Shown: positions 53,927 to 63,214 of the stretch, one piece after another
Numbering within the stretch: position 1 is the first letter of the stretch
How the letters are laid out: every line of letters begins with the position of its first letter
Assembly (NCBI GenBank): GCA_029242715.1
Contig: JAQWTL010000036.1
Location: 34,364-98,363, forward strand
Reading direction: 5' to 3'
Source: Phycisphaerales bacterium
GTDB taxonomy: Bacteria; Planctomycetota; Phycisphaerae; Phycisphaerales; SM1A02
Length of the DNA stretch: 64,000 bases
Made by a program: the position numbers and the translations under genes
Notes under the pieces: generated by a model
Database searches by the model: none
Seen by the model: only the letters and a program-made list of their open reading frames with translations
Told to the model about the DNA's origin: nothing

Positions 53927-55083
53927 CTCGATCCCTTTCCGGCTTTCAGCGATGGACGCTGAGCCGAGTCAAGGTCCCGGGGCCATGTCGAAAGAACACG
54001 GCTTCCGGATTCAGTGATCAGGACGTCTTCCTCTATTCGTACACCGCCGACACCCGGCAGGTACACGCCAGGCTCAACAGTCATGATCATGCCTGGCTTC
54101 AGCAAGGTTCCGCCGGAGCGGTTGCTGAAGTAAGGCGACTCGTGAACATCCATGCCCAGGCCGTGGCCAAGGCCATGGGGAAACTGATCTCCCCAGTCTG
54201 CTGCCGTGATCACATCGCGTGCGGCGGCATCAATCTGAGCACAGTCGGCGCCCGGCTTGCAGGCAGCGATCGCCGTCTCCAGGGCTTGAAGTACAACTTC
54301 GTAGACACGTTCCATTGGTTCAGGCATTGGACCGAAACAGAACGTCCGCGTCAGATCCGAGCAGTAACCATCTACTTTCGCTCCCCAGTCGACCAGCAAC
54401 ATGCCATCACCGATTGGGCGATCCCCTGGCATGTGATGAATCACCGAGCTGTTGGGGCCGCTGCCGATGATGGGTTCAAAGCTCGCCCCTTCGGCACCTC
54501 TCATTCGCATCTCGTATTCAAGTCGAGCTGTGAACTGAGCTTCAGTCATGCCAGGGGTGAGATCTTCCAGCATGACTTCAAGGGCATCCTGCTGGATGCC
54601 GATGGCCTGCTCGATCAACGCGACTTCTTCCTGGGTTTTACATTGCCTCAGCGTCGCAACCACATCCGTGGTCGCAACAAGCTCGAGTGATCCCAATGAT
54701 TTCGCCAGGCCATCTCGGAATGCGATGGTCATTGACTCAGCTTGGATTCCGACCTGTTCAAGGCCTTCCTCTCCAGCCAACCTCTTTACTTCGGCACCCA
54801 GTTTGTGCCGAGCCCCCATGACAACCTCGAAGAGTTCGCAGGCATCCCAGGCCTGGAGGAGTTCCTCGTATCGGCGGTCACAGATGATGACAGCCCGATT
54901 GGCCGTCACCATCAGTAAGGCTGAATGGCCAACGAAGCCCGTCAGGTACCAGATGTCATGCTCGGAGCTGACCAGGATGCCGGGGAGGCCTCCTTCAGCC
55001 AGCTTCTTTCGAAGCTGGGCCAGTCGATTCCGAGCAGAGGTAATCTGCTGGTCCGTCAGTTCTAGGCTGGCTACGTCGGTCAT
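53923..55083 (-). CDS. Xaa-Pro aminopeptidase/prolidase (M24B)
   Basis: The 386-residue metallopeptidase removes N-terminal residues before proline or cleaves X-Pro dipeptides. The pita-bread motifs are [16 protein letters not shown] (two metal Asp), [15 protein letters not shown] (His) and [11 protein letters not shown] plus RIEEDVLIT (two Glu). ATG 55083 is chosen because the conserved N-terminal domain starts soon after and TATACT lies 10 bases upstream. The frame reaches to 55173 with an Arg-rich, unrelated leader. It is often found next to accB/efp in bacteria; efp is not in the window. Confidence 0.92.
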   Translation of the reverse strand: MTDVASLELTDQQITSARNRLAQLRKKLAEGGLPGILVSSEHDIWYLTGFVGHSALLMVTANRAVIICDRRYEELLQAWDACELFEVVMGARHKLGAEVKRLAGEEGLEQVGIQAESMTIAFRDGLAKSLGSLELVATTDVVATLRQCKTQEEVALIEQAIGIQQDALEVMLEDLTPGMTEAQFTARLEYEMRMRGAEGASFEPIIGSGPNSSVIHHMPGDRPIGDGMLLVDWGAKVDGYCSDLTRTFCFGPMPEPMERVYEVVLQALETAIAACKPGADCAQIDAAARDVITAADWGDQFPHGLGHGLGMDVHESPYFSNRSGGTLLKPGMIMTVEPGVYLPGVGGVRIEEDVLITESGSRVLSTWPRDLDSAQRPSLKAGKGSR

Positions 55084-55184
55084 AAGGCGGCGAAGTATAG
55101 CAATGGGCCGATCATGCCGCCATCTGCAGCGATCTCCGCCGATTCTGTGGGGATCAGGCCATCGAAACACCAAATGCTGGTGGG

Positions 55185-55907
55185 TCAGCCAGCCAGATGC
55201 TGGTTACGGATGCTCACGGGCGGCTGGAGGACTTCGGCCATGATGATGGCCTGCTTCAGCCCGGATTTCTTCCGGAGCATTGCTTGGAGGCTTGAGCCGT
55301 CCAGGGGCATCTCTCCAGCCACTTGGGATCTGGCTGAAGCTGGTCGCCGCCTCTTCTTGGTGGCCCTTGGCAGACCAACTGGTGGCATTGGAGTTTCACG
55401 AACAGGAACGACTAATGGCGGCGAACCAGGCATTCTTGATTGTGCTGGCTGAGGCCGCATCTGGGCAGACCTTGACCTGGGCGCCTTTGCAGAAGGAATC
55501 TCAGGCCTGCTCTGGGCAGCGGGCTTGGGTGCTGCCGCTTGCCTGGGTGGCGGAGCCTGCTTGGTTGACGGGAGACCCAATTCCTTACGCATGGATTCCA
55601 GGATGGCCTTGCGGGCCTCCTTCATCATGCCGCCACCCTCAGAACCTGTCTTAAGATTGGCCCGCACAGAAGCAGGCTTTTCTACCGTGAGACCGGTCAA
55701 CAGGTCTGATTTTTCCCTGAGGGAAACCTGGCTGTCTGGAGCCCGTTGGGGAACCTCAAGAGTGGATGTATCTTTCGTGAGCTTCTCAGCATCCAGAAGG
55801 GTCTTGCGTTCAGCCTGCTTCTTCTTCTTTTCTTTGGCCGCAGCGATCGCGCTGATGACGTACCACGCCCCTCCGAACAACGCAATGAGTACTTCCCATC
55901 CGCCCAT
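55185..55907 (-). CDS. Membrane-tethered basic, Pro/Ala-rich protein
   Basis: The 240-residue protein has one N-terminal helix (WEVLIALFGGAWYVISAIAA), then a Lys/Glu-rich segment and a long Pro/Ala/Arg-rich region with no recognised domain. ATG 55907 is used because the membrane helix follows directly and TACACT lies 6 bases upstream; the frame is open to 55964. The composition suggests a disordered cytoplasmic tail. Function is unknown. It sits between the peptidase and the FecC-type ATPase genes, on their strand. Confidence 0.6.
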   Translation of the reverse strand: MGGWEVLIALFGGAWYVISAIAAAKEKKKKQAERKTLLDAEKLTKDTSTLEVPQRAPDSQVSLREKSDLLTGLTVEKPASVRANLKTGSEGGGMMKEARKAILESMRKELGLPSTKQAPPPRQAAAPKPAAQSRPEIPSAKAPRSRSAQMRPQPAQSRMPGSPPLVVPVRETPMPPVGLPRATKKRRRPASARSQVAGEMPLDGSSLQAMLRKKSGLKQAIIMAEVLQPPVSIRNQHLAG

Positions 55908-55913
55908 GCCGAC

Positions 55914-55919
55914 AGTGTA
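55914..55919 (-). promoter_or_regulatory. Putative -10 box (TACACT) for the basic membrane protein
   Basis: TACACT on the minus strand ends 6 bases before ATG 55907. No Shine-Dalgarno is present, consistent with a leaderless transcript. No clear -35 box was seen. Confidence 0.35.
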
Positions 55920-55976
55920 CGCCAACCACGAGTGGTCTGGCACTCGAGATTCAACCATGGGCAATACTTGAGCCGC

Positions 55977-56729
55977 TCAAGCGGTGGCAGGGATGATCCA
56001 ATCCCGACCGTCCTGACGCTGAAGCCGTTCGAAGCGTGCACCGTAGACCCTCTCCAGCCGATCCTCTGAGAGGACCGTATCCGGAGGGCCTGCCGCTTCC
56101 AGTTGCCCATCAGAGAGCAACCATGCCTGATCGCAGGAAGCCGAGGCAATGCCCAGATCATGCAATGACACGATGACCGTGTCACCTTGACGGGCCCGTT
56201 GCCGGATGATTCCCAGAATCGTTGAAGCGTACCGAAGGTCGAGTGCTGCAAGTGGTTCATCCAGAAGCAGTACACCAGGCGAACTGATCTGAGCCAGTGC
56301 ACGCGCGATCACGGCGCGTTGTTGCTGACCAACTGAAAGTGTCGCGAAGGGACGGCTCGCCAGTTCAGAAAGTTCACAGGTTTCCAATGCCCCATCGACA
56401 GCATGGCGAGCTTCCGAAGGGCCACGATGACGCGCCCCCATTGCAACGATCTGCCGAACCGTAAAAGGAACTTCACCACGAAAACGCTGAGGGACAAAGC
56501 CGATACTTGCAGCTCGTTTTGCAGCCCGCATGGTCACGACATTCTGATCATCAAGATGCAGCGTTCCTTCAGCCGGCTTCACAAGTCCCGCGATGGTGCG
56601 CAGCAGCGTGGTCTTGCCTGCTGCATTGGGGCCCAGGATCCCGGTGACCTCACCAGCTTGCGCATGGACCGAGATGTCCTTGAGTATGGGGCAACCCCCG
56701 AGATTCACACTGACATGATCAAGCTTCAA
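55977..56729 (-). CDS. ABC transporter ATP-binding protein, FecE/BtuD type
   Basis: The 250-residue ATPase has Walker A GPNAAGKTTLL near 35, signature LSVGQQQRAVIARAL near 135, Walker B VLLLDEPLAALD near 160 and the H-loop in SLHDLG. Family features place it with iron-siderophore/cobalamin importers. I chose TTG 56729 because GGGAGG lies about 9 bases upstream and the family begins at this point (LKLDHVSV). The open frame to 56855 would overlap most of the permease end. The start overlaps the permease stop by 11 bases. Confidence 0.9.
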   Translation of the reverse strand: MKLDHVSVNLGGCPILKDISVHAQAGEVTGILGPNAAGKTTLLRTIAGLVKPAEGTLHLDDQNVVTMRAAKRAASIGFVPQRFRGEVPFTVRQIVAMGARHRGPSEARHAVDGALETCELSELASRPFATLSVGQQQRAVIARALAQISSPGVLLLDEPLAALDLRYASTILGIIRQRARQGDTVIVSLHDLGIASASCDQAWLLSDGQLEAAGPPDTVLSEDRLERVYGARFERLQRQDGRDWIIPATA

Positions 56730-57750
56730 GGCTTCGGACCTCCCGTCGTAACAACCACAGGAAGACAGGCCCGCCAGCCAGAATGGTGAGAACACCAATG
56801 GGCAATCTGCCAGATCCGAGATCAATGGCTTGCCTGGCCGCATCAGCACCCACAACGATCACAACACCAACCAGTACGGTTGCTGGCAGAAGTACGACAT
56901 GGGAATGACCAACCGTACGGCGTGCCACATGAGGGGCAATCAAGCCGACGAATCCGATTGGCCCAGCCATTGCGACAGTCACCGCCGTCACCATGCCAGC
57001 GACTCCCAGCAATACCAGTCGAAGTGGCCCGATAGGCACGCCAAGTGTTCGAGCTTCATCATCTCCAAGCAGAGAGGCATCCAGCCAGCCACTCATCATG
57101 ACACTGGCCACGATTCCACCCAGCACCACGACACCAGCCAGAATCAGCTGAGGCGAAGAAGCAATCTCAGGAAGCGTGCCCATCATCCATGTCAGAAATC
57201 GGCCACGCACATCCATGGGAACCATGTGCTGAAGCAGCATCATGCCACCTGCACAGATTGTTGCTACGACAACACCGGAAAGCAGCACCGTGACTGGATC
57301 AGGCCATCCATTGCGTCGGCCAAGAGCCAGCACCACGACCAGGGCACCGATGGCACCAAGCATCGCCGGCACGGACCAGTCCACTGTTGCAGCCGAGACC
57401 ATTCCTGCAGATGCCGCAATGGCCATGGCGGCCATGACGCCAAGTCCGGCACCGGAACTCACACCAAGAAGATATGGCGATGCCAATGGATTCCGGAGCA
57501 ACGACTGCATCAAGCCCCCGGCCAGTCCCAGCCCACCGCCAACGATGAGTCCTGCAAAAATCGATGTTCGACGAAAGACGGCCCAGTCCGCTTCGGGCCA
57601 GGCCAATGTCACGCCGCCACCAGGCGCACGATCAATGGCATACCGGAGCACACAGATGCCGACTGCCAGCAGAAGCAGCGCAATCAACGGCAGCACTGTT
57701 CGACTGGCGTGTGGGCCATGAACCGTGATCGAGGTCGCGGCCATGCTCAT
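56719..57750 (-). CDS. FecCD/BtuC-family permease
   Basis: The 343-residue permease has about ten membrane helices and the family marks LLRNPLASPYLLGVSSGAGLG near 85 and GPIGFVGLIAPHVARRTVGH near 260. It imports iron-siderophore, heme or cobalamin with the ATPase encoded next to it. No substrate-binding protein gene is in the window. Its ATG overlaps the MsbA-like gene stop by 4 bases, so the exporter and importer genes are co-translated. Confidence 0.92.
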   Translation of the reverse strand: MSMAATSITVHGPHASRTVLPLIALLLLAVGICVLRYAIDRAPGGGVTLAWPEADWAVFRRTSIFAGLIVGGGLGLAGGLMQSLLRNPLASPYLLGVSSGAGLGVMAAMAIAASAGMVSAATVDWSVPAMLGAIGALVVVLALGRRNGWPDPVTVLLSGVVVATICAGGMMLLQHMVPMDVRGRFLTWMMGTLPEIASSPQLILAGVVVLGGIVASVMMSGWLDASLLGDDEARTLGVPIGPLRLVLLGVAGMVTAVTVAMAGPIGFVGLIAPHVARRTVGHSHVVLLPATVLVGVVIVVGADAARQAIDLGSGRLPIGVLTILAGGPVFLWLLRREVRSLEA

Positions 57751-59573
57751 GCGTTACTCGGTAACAACTGGGTCTCGGTAAGCCTCGCGTAGAGCGGGCA
57801 GGAGTCAAGCAACTCCTCATGCGTACCCTGATCGATGACATGCCCCTTGTCCATCACGATGATGCGATGGCAATCCAGAACAGTCGCCAGTCTGTGGGCA
57901 ATCACCAGCACGGTGCACTGACCGGTGACCTGCCGGATCGTGTCCGCAATCGCAGCCTCTGACTCTGAATCGATCTGACTGGTCGCTTCATCAAGTACGA
58001 GGATGGTTGGTTCTCGCAGAAGGGCTCGTGCGATGGCGATTCGCTGCCTCTGACCACCAGAGAGCGAAGCCCCCTGTTCGGCGACGCTCGTCTGATATCC
58101 ATCGGGCAACTTGTTGATGAATTCATCGGCATGAGCCAGAGCCGCCATGGCCTGGATCTTCTCGTCGGTCGCTGCATCAACACCAAAGGCGATGTTCTCT
58201 GCAACGGTGCCATGTGCAATGAAGGTTTCCTGGGTGACTACGCCGATCTGTTCACGCAGGCTTCGCAGTGATACTTCAGCCGTATCGGTCCCATCGATCA
58301 GGATTCGTCCCGAGTCGGGCCTGAGCAGTTGTGGCAACATGCTCAGCAGGGTCGTCTTGCCTGATCCATTGGGGCCAACCACGGCGATGCGTTCACCATG
58401 ACTGAGGCCGAAGCTGACATCCACCAGTGCAGGATGATCGGCCCCTGGATAAGTGAAGCACACCTTGTCAAAGGCAATGTCACGTGCATGTACAGGCAAT
58501 GGCGGGCAACTGTCTCGATGGTCCTCTTCTCGATCATCCAGTGCTTCTTTCAATCGAGTAGCAGGTGCACCAGCGGCGCTGATCTCATTGATGATGCCAG
58601 CCAGAGGCCGGAAAGATGCCCCCGCTACAGCCAGTGATGCCAGTGAAGGCAGGAAGCTGTCGAAGGGCAGGTCTCCCCTGATGATGTTCTTGGCCGCCAG
58701 CAGTGCCAGGGCTGCAAGAACGAGAATGGCAAGCACTTCAACGACCGGACTGCTGACAGCTCGAGCAATTCTCATCTTCAGTTCATTACGCACGACCTGG
58801 GCGTTCATCTCCCGGAACCGTTCTCGGCATCGATCTTCTGCGGTATTGGCTTTGACAGCTCGCAGGCCCTGGAGCGTTTCGGTTGATTGCTTGAGCAGTT
58901 CCTGCTGTGCTTCCAGCGATCCCTTGAATCCACGGCGCACATACTTGGCAAGCTTGCGAAGAATGATGGCCATGGGTGGCCCGACGACAACGGCTGCGAT
59001 GACGATCTTCCAGTCATACACGATGGCGACAAGCAGAGCAGCAACGCCCTTGGTGATCTGCGTGACCGATTTGCCCAGCACGGCAACCAGTCCCGACTGC
59101 AGTCCTTCTGCATCCCGAATCAATCGCGCGATGTATTCCGATGGCCCCTTGGTCACGACCCGGCCCAGAGGCAGGGAGAGCACACGATCAAAGAGGTTCT
59201 GGCGGACATCAGCAACTGTGCGGGTCGCCAGTGTCTGACTGAGGTATTGATGCAGGAAGTTGGCGGTCGCTCCCAGGACAGTCAGAACAGACAGGCATAC
59301 CACGATGAGCACGACACCATCAAACGGGTCCGTTGGCAGTTGGGTGACGATCCATTCCGGAATCTGCACGAAGTACTCATTGGCATTGAATTCCTGTGCC
59401 AGCACCTGCAGCGAACGCCCCGTTTCCGGGTCGATGACCTGAGAAAGAATCGGGCCGAGGCTCAGAAGTCCCACGCCCAGACCAATGGCTGAAATAGTGG
59501 CGAACAGCAACGCCATGACGGTTGCCCGCCGACGTCTTGCCATCATCTTCACGAAGTACCAGAAATCAGTCAT
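57747..59573 (-). CDS. MsbA-like ABC exporter (fused membrane and ATPase domains)
   Basis: The 608-residue half-transporter has six membrane helices in residues 1-340 and a C-terminal ATPase with Walker A GPNGSGKTTLLS near 395, signature LSGGQRQRIAIARAL near 500, Walker B TILVLDEATSQID and H-loop VIAHRL. MsbA-type exporters flip lipid A or other lipids and drugs across the inner membrane. kdsB in the same window fits a lipid A role, but substrate is not proven. It is 5 bases after aroA and overlaps the permease gene. Confidence 0.9.
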   Translation of the reverse strand: MTDFWYFVKMMARRRRATVMALLFATISAIGLGVGLLSLGPILSQVIDPETGRSLQVLAQEFNANEYFVQIPEWIVTQLPTDPFDGVVLIVVCLSVLTVLGATANFLHQYLSQTLATRTVADVRQNLFDRVLSLPLGRVVTKGPSEYIARLIRDAEGLQSGLVAVLGKSVTQITKGVAALLVAIVYDWKIVIAAVVVGPPMAIILRKLAKYVRRGFKGSLEAQQELLKQSTETLQGLRAVKANTAEDRCRERFREMNAQVVRNELKMRIARAVSSPVVEVLAILVLAALALLAAKNIIRGDLPFDSFLPSLASLAVAGASFRPLAGIINEISAAGAPATRLKEALDDREEDHRDSCPPLPVHARDIAFDKVCFTYPGADHPALVDVSFGLSHGERIAVVGPNGSGKTTLLSMLPQLLRPDSGRILIDGTDTAEVSLRSLREQIGVVTQETFIAHGTVAENIAFGVDAATDEKIQAMAALAHADEFINKLPDGYQTSVAEQGASLSGGQRQRIAIARALLREPTILVLDEATSQIDSESEAAIADTIRQVTGQCTVLVIAHRLATVLDCHRIIVMDKGHVIDQGTHEELLDSCPLYARLTETQLLPSNA

Positions 59574-59578
59574 GAGGT

Positions 59579-60916
59579 TTACCGAGTATCGCCTCCAGAA
59601 GCCGAAGCCTCCACCCGGGTGAGGTCATCCCAGAACCCGGGGTAGCTCTTGGCAACGCAATCGGGGTCTTCGATGCTCAGGCCCCCCTGTCGCAGGCCCA
59701 GGATGGCAAAGGCCATGGCCATGCGGTGATCGTCATAGGTCTGGATGGTGGCCGGCGAAGTGGTGGCCTGCTGATCGGAGGGCGGGCGAATGACCAGGTC
59801 ATCACCATCGACCTCGACGGTTACCCCGGCTTTTCGGAGTTCCGCGTCAAGCGCGGCGACTCGATCACATTCCTTGACTCGCAAGGTCTCCAATCCGGTG
59901 AGTCGAGTCGGATCAGTCGCGCAGGCTGCCACGACGGCAAGAGCCATCGCCCCATCGGGCATTCCCGACGCGTCGAGGTCTCCCCAGCCGGCATGTCTGC
60001 CACCGTTGGTACAGGTGACATGATCATCAACAAGTTGCAGATCAAGGCCGATGCGTCCAAGGGCGGCAATGGCCTGGTGATCGGGTTGGCCATCGGTTGG
60101 ATCAAGTCCATGCAGCTCAATGCGTGATCGATTGCATATCGTGGTCAGTGCTGCCCAATACAACGCCGAAGAGGCATCGGCAGGAATGCGCCGTTCTCTG
60201 GCCTCTATCCGGCCTTCAGCAACACTGACACCACTGAGTTGTCCTTTGGCATCTTCAATAGCCTGTACATCAACGCCCCATGCCTTGAGTTCTGAAATCG
60301 TCAGGCGGATGTAGGGTTCACTGGTTGGCGGGCCATCAAAGCTCAGTTCGATTCCACCAGGCAGTCGCGGGCCAATGAGCATGATGGCGGAGATGAACTG
60401 ACTGGAAGCCTGTGGCTGCAATCGCAATCGACCGCCTTGCATGTTGCCCGGATGCAATCGAACGGGAAGGTGTCCGGGTCGAGCAAGCGGTTCGATGCTG
60501 GCCCCGAGTTCGGTGAGCATTTCGATCAGGCCGGCCATGGGTCGTTCGCGCAGACGCGGCGAGCCATCGAGCACGACGGGGGCTTCGGTAAAGGCCGCGA
60601 CAGCCAGCATGAAGCGTGCGGGTGTTCCACCTGCGCCCATGTCGATGGTTCCGCGATCAGGCCGAAAGCGATCGATTCCTTGAATGGTGATGATGTCGTC
60701 TTTGTGATGGACATCAGCCCCGAGCACCTTGAGGGCATCCATGGTGGCATCGGTGTCATCTGAGCGAAGGACGCCCTGAAGTTGCGACTGTCCATGGGCC
60801 AGTCCTGCCAGGACGAGTGCTCGATTGGAGAGACTTTTTGAACCGGGCACCCGAAGGGCCACATCAAATGGCCCCTGAAGCGGATCGATGGTTCGTGTGC
60901 CCTTGGAGGCGGCCAC
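59579..60916 (-). CDS. aroA: 3-phosphoshikimate 1-carboxyvinyltransferase (EPSP synthase)
   Basis: The 445-residue enzyme joins PEP to shikimate 3-phosphate in aromatic amino acid synthesis. Marks are RVPGSKSLSNRALVLAGLA (22-40), RERPMAGLIEML, SSQFISAIMLI, VKECDRVAAL and TYDDHRMAMAF near 400. The loop that is usually GNAGTAMRP reads GAGGTPARF (94-102), so Pro at the last place is Phe. The start is GTG at 60916, two bases after the GroES-like stop, with GGAAGG upstream. The MsbA-like gene follows after 5 bases. Confidence 0.95.
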   Translation of the reverse strand: MAASKGTRTIDPLQGPFDVALRVPGSKSLSNRALVLAGLAHGQSQLQGVLRSDDTDATMDALKVLGADVHHKDDIITIQGIDRFRPDRGTIDMGAGGTPARFMLAVAAFTEAPVVLDGSPRLRERPMAGLIEMLTELGASIEPLARPGHLPVRLHPGNMQGGRLRLQPQASSQFISAIMLIGPRLPGGIELSFDGPPTSEPYIRLTISELKAWGVDVQAIEDAKGQLSGVSVAEGRIEARERRIPADASSALYWAALTTICNRSRIELHGLDPTDGQPDHQAIAALGRIGLDLQLVDDHVTCTNGGRHAGWGDLDASGMPDGAMALAVVAACATDPTRLTGLETLRVKECDRVAALDAELRKAGVTVEVDGDDLVIRPPSDQQATTSPATIQTYDDHRMAMAFAILGLRQGGLSIEDPDCVAKSYPGFWDDLTRVEASASGGDTR

Positions 60917-60918
60917 GT

Positions 60919-61239
60919 TCAGCCTTCCTTACGAAAGACGGCGACGACGTCTTCCACCGGGATGACGAAGAGCCTGTTGTCACCTTCGAAATCGACTGGA
61001 ATACTCCGCTTGGGGTTGAAAAGGACCTTGTCGTATTGCTGGATGGGGTAGTCCACATCATTGGCAACCTGGGCACTGATGGCCACAATCCGGCCCGTGA
61101 GGGTCGGAATCTCCATCTTGTCTGGCAGGTGGATGCCGACCTTGGTGACCTTGCGATCTTCGTCCTTTCGGACGAGCACACGGTCTCCCAGGGGCTCAAC
61201 TACCTCGATGGACTTGACGCTGGAGCGTGAGGACGTCAT
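60919..61239 (-). CDS. groES: GroES-like co-chaperonin
   Basis: The 106-residue protein has the chaperonin-10 pattern: EPLGDRVLVRKDE at the start, TGRIVAISA, DKVLFNP in the middle and FVIPVEDVVAVF at the end. The mobile loop, normally GGIVLT/P, reads KVGIHLPDKMEIP, with the GI-LP core kept but longer. No GroEL gene is nearby. ATG 61239 is used because TATCAT lies 8 bases upstream and the family starts soon after; the frame extends to 61320 with Cys/Pro-rich unrelated sequence. aroA follows after 2 bases. Confidence 0.85.
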   Translation of the reverse strand: MTSSRSSVKSIEVVEPLGDRVLVRKDEDRKVTKVGIHLPDKMEIPTLTGRIVAISAQVANDVDYPIQQYDKVLFNPKRSIPVDFEGDNRLFVIPVEDVVAVFRKEG

Positions 61240-61247
61240 AAGTTGGC

Positions 61248-61274
61248 ATGATACCCCGGGGAGGCACCCCGGGG
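61248..61274 (-). promoter_or_regulatory. groES control region: TATCAT box and twin CCCCGGGG palindromes
   Basis: TATCAT (61248-61253, minus strand) ends 8 bases before the groES ATG. Directly upstream lie two identical CCCCGGGG palindromes at 61254-61261 and 61267-61274, 13 bases centre to centre, where a -35 box should be. They could be a repressor site for this heat-shock-like gene, or a hairpin. No CIRCE element is present. Confidence 0.4.
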
Positions 61275-61355
61275 CCGGGAATCGACTGCCAGGGGGATTC
61301 CATGACCACCAGCCCGACAATGCCCATTACGCCTGCACGCCTTGGGGAGCCACAC

Positions 61356-61874
61356 ATGCTTGATCGACTCCGCAGCCTCGTCCAAGACATCGCTGATTAT
61401 CCCGCTCCGGGCATCGTCTTCAGGGACATCACCCCCCTGTTGCGTGATCCCGCTGGCCTGTCGTTGGCTGTCGAATTGATGGTCAACCCGTATCGGGATT
61501 CGAATGTCGACCTGGTTGTCGGCGCTGAATCCCGTGGATTCATCTTTGGTACGGCTCTGGCCCGGGCCTTGAATGCCGGCTTTGTTCCGATCCGCAAGAA
61601 GGGCAAGTTGCCTGGAAGCACGGTCTCTCAGGACTATGAATTGGAATACGGCCATGACACGCTGGAGATTCACACTGATGCCATCCAGCCTGGGCAGCGT
61701 GTTCTGATGGTGGATGACCTGATTGCGACCGGGGGCACCTTGGAAGCGGGCGTGAAACTGATCGAGCAATTGGGTGGCGAACTGATTGGTATCACCGTCC
61801 TGATCGAGCTCAGGGGGCTTGATGGGGCCAAGCGGGTGGAACCTCATCCGGTTCATGCCGTTCTTCGCTATTGA
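61356..61874 (+). CDS. apt: Adenine phosphoribosyltransferase
   Basis: The 172-residue enzyme salvages adenine to AMP with PRPP. Marks are YPAPGIVFRDITPLLRDP, VVGAESRGFIFG, IRKKGKLPG and the PRPP motif VLMVDDLIATGGT near 123-135. ATG 61356 is used because GGGGAG lies 6 bases upstream and the family starts at this point. The frame is open back to 61248 but that region holds the groES promoter. Confidence 0.96.
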   Translation: MLDRLRSLVQDIADYPAPGIVFRDITPLLRDPAGLSLAVELMVNPYRDSNVDLVVGAESRGFIFGTALARALNAGFVPIRKKGKLPGSTVSQDYELEYGHDTLEIHTDAIQPGQRVLMVDDLIATGGTLEAGVKLIEQLGGELIGITVLIELRGLDGAKRVEPHPVHAVLRY

Positions 61875-61897
61875 CAGAGACTTCTGGTCGCTATCAT
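61871..61897 (+). promoter_or_regulatory. Candidate promoter for hpd (TTGACA...TATCAT)
   Basis: TTGACA (61871-61876), overlapping the apt stop, is followed after 15 bases by TATCAT (61892-61897). The spacer is short of the ideal 17. Transcription from here would leave a ~70-base leader before hpd, which has a good AGGAG. Confidence 0.4.
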
Positions 61898-61973
61898 GGA
61901 GATACTCGTCATCTCCCTGCGCCCCCGCCTTTCCCAAGGACGCCGGCGTAGTGGAAGTCCTAGGAGTATTGAC

Positions 61974-63167
61974 ATGACGACCGTAAACACGTCCACGCCC
62001 CGCACGGCGGCGGACCCTATGGCGTTGGTTGATGTCGACCACGTGCGTTTCTTCGTTGGCAATGCCAAGCAGGCAGCCTTCTTCTACGCGTACAACTTCG
62101 GCTTCACCATCGCCCAGCGTGCCGATCTGACCACTGGCTCACGTGATCGAAGTCGTTATCTGCTCACGCAGGGCAATATTCGCCTCCTTCTGGAGACGCC
62201 GTTGAGCAAGGACGACCCGGCTGCCGAAGAGCTCCGCAACTATGGCGACGGGGTCAAGGACATCGCCTTTACTGTGGATGATGCCGAGGCGGCCTGGAAG
62301 CAGGCCATCAAGAATGGTGGCGAGAGTGCTTATGAACCACGCACGATGTCTGATGAGCACGGCAGCGTGACAACGGCAGGCATCAAGACCTACGGACGAG
62401 TGGTCCATTCATTCGTGAGTCGCACTGGCAGCTACGACCACAAATCACTTCGCAACGGCGGGTTGTTGGAGCCGGGCTTCGAGCCGGTTCCTCATCTGGC
62501 CATCAATGATCTCAACGAGAAGAATCCCTGTGGCCTGATGTATGTCGACCACTGCGTGGGCAATGTCGAAGAGAACAGGATGAATCACTGGGTCGAGTGG
62601 TATGAGAACGTCATGGAATTCAAGATGTTCAAGCACTTCGACGACCACGACATCTCTACTGAGCATTCCTCATTGATGTCCAAGGTCATGGCCTCGGGCA
62701 ACAATCTGATCAAGATGCCCATCAACGAGCCAGCGGAAGGTCTTCGCAAGAGTCAGATTCAGGAATACCTGGAGTGGCACGACATGACCCCGGGTGTTCA
62801 GCATCTGGCGTTGCGTACCAACGACGCCTTGCATTCAGTGAACGCGTTGCGTGAGCGAGGCGTCGACTTCCTGCAGATCCCGGATGTCTATTACGAGACG
62901 GTCTGGAAACGTATCGAGCAGACACTTCTTGACCATGGCCAGACGCCAGTGAAGGAAGACTACGACCGCATCAAGGATCTCGGCATCCTTGTTGATGCCG
63001 ACGATGAGGGCTACCTCTTGCAGTTGTTCACCATGCCATTGCAGGACCGCCCGACATTGTTCTTCGAGATCATCTGTCGCCGCGGTAGCCAAAGCTTCGG
63101 CAAAGGCAACTTCAAGGCCCTGTTCGAATCACTCGAGCTGGAGCAGGAGCGGCGCGGGAACCTGTAA
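61974..63167 (+). CDS. hpd: 4-hydroxyphenylpyruvate dioxygenase
   Basis: The 397-residue iron enzyme turns 4-hydroxyphenylpyruvate into homogentisate in tyrosine breakdown. It has two vicinal-oxygen-chelate halves: VDHVRFFVGNAKQAAFFYA at the N-terminus and the catalytic half after 185, with metal His in YVDHCVGN and GVQHLALRT and the metal Glu in LFFEIICRRG. Length fits bacterial HPPD. ATG 61974 has AGGAG about 8 bases upstream. Homogentisate dioxygenase is not in the window. Confidence 0.95.
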   Translation: MTTVNTSTPRTAADPMALVDVDHVRFFVGNAKQAAFFYAYNFGFTIAQRADLTTGSRDRSRYLLTQGNIRLLLETPLSKDDPAAEELRNYGDGVKDIAFTVDDAEAAWKQAIKNGGESAYEPRTMSDEHGSVTTAGIKTYGRVVHSFVSRTGSYDHKSLRNGGLLEPGFEPVPHLAINDLNEKNPCGLMYVDHCVGNVEENRMNHWVEWYENVMEFKMFKHFDDHDISTEHSSLMSKVMASGNNLIKMPINEPAEGLRKSQIQEYLEWHDMTPGVQHLALRTNDALHSVNALRERGVDFLQIPDVYYETVWKRIEQTLLDHGQTPVKEDYDRIKDLGILVDADDEGYLLQLFTMPLQDRPTLFFEIICRRGSQSFGKGNFKALFESLELEQERRGNL

Positions 63168-63214
63168 TAACCAGGAAGCATAGGTTCGAAGATCACACAA
63201 TCGGGGATTTAATC

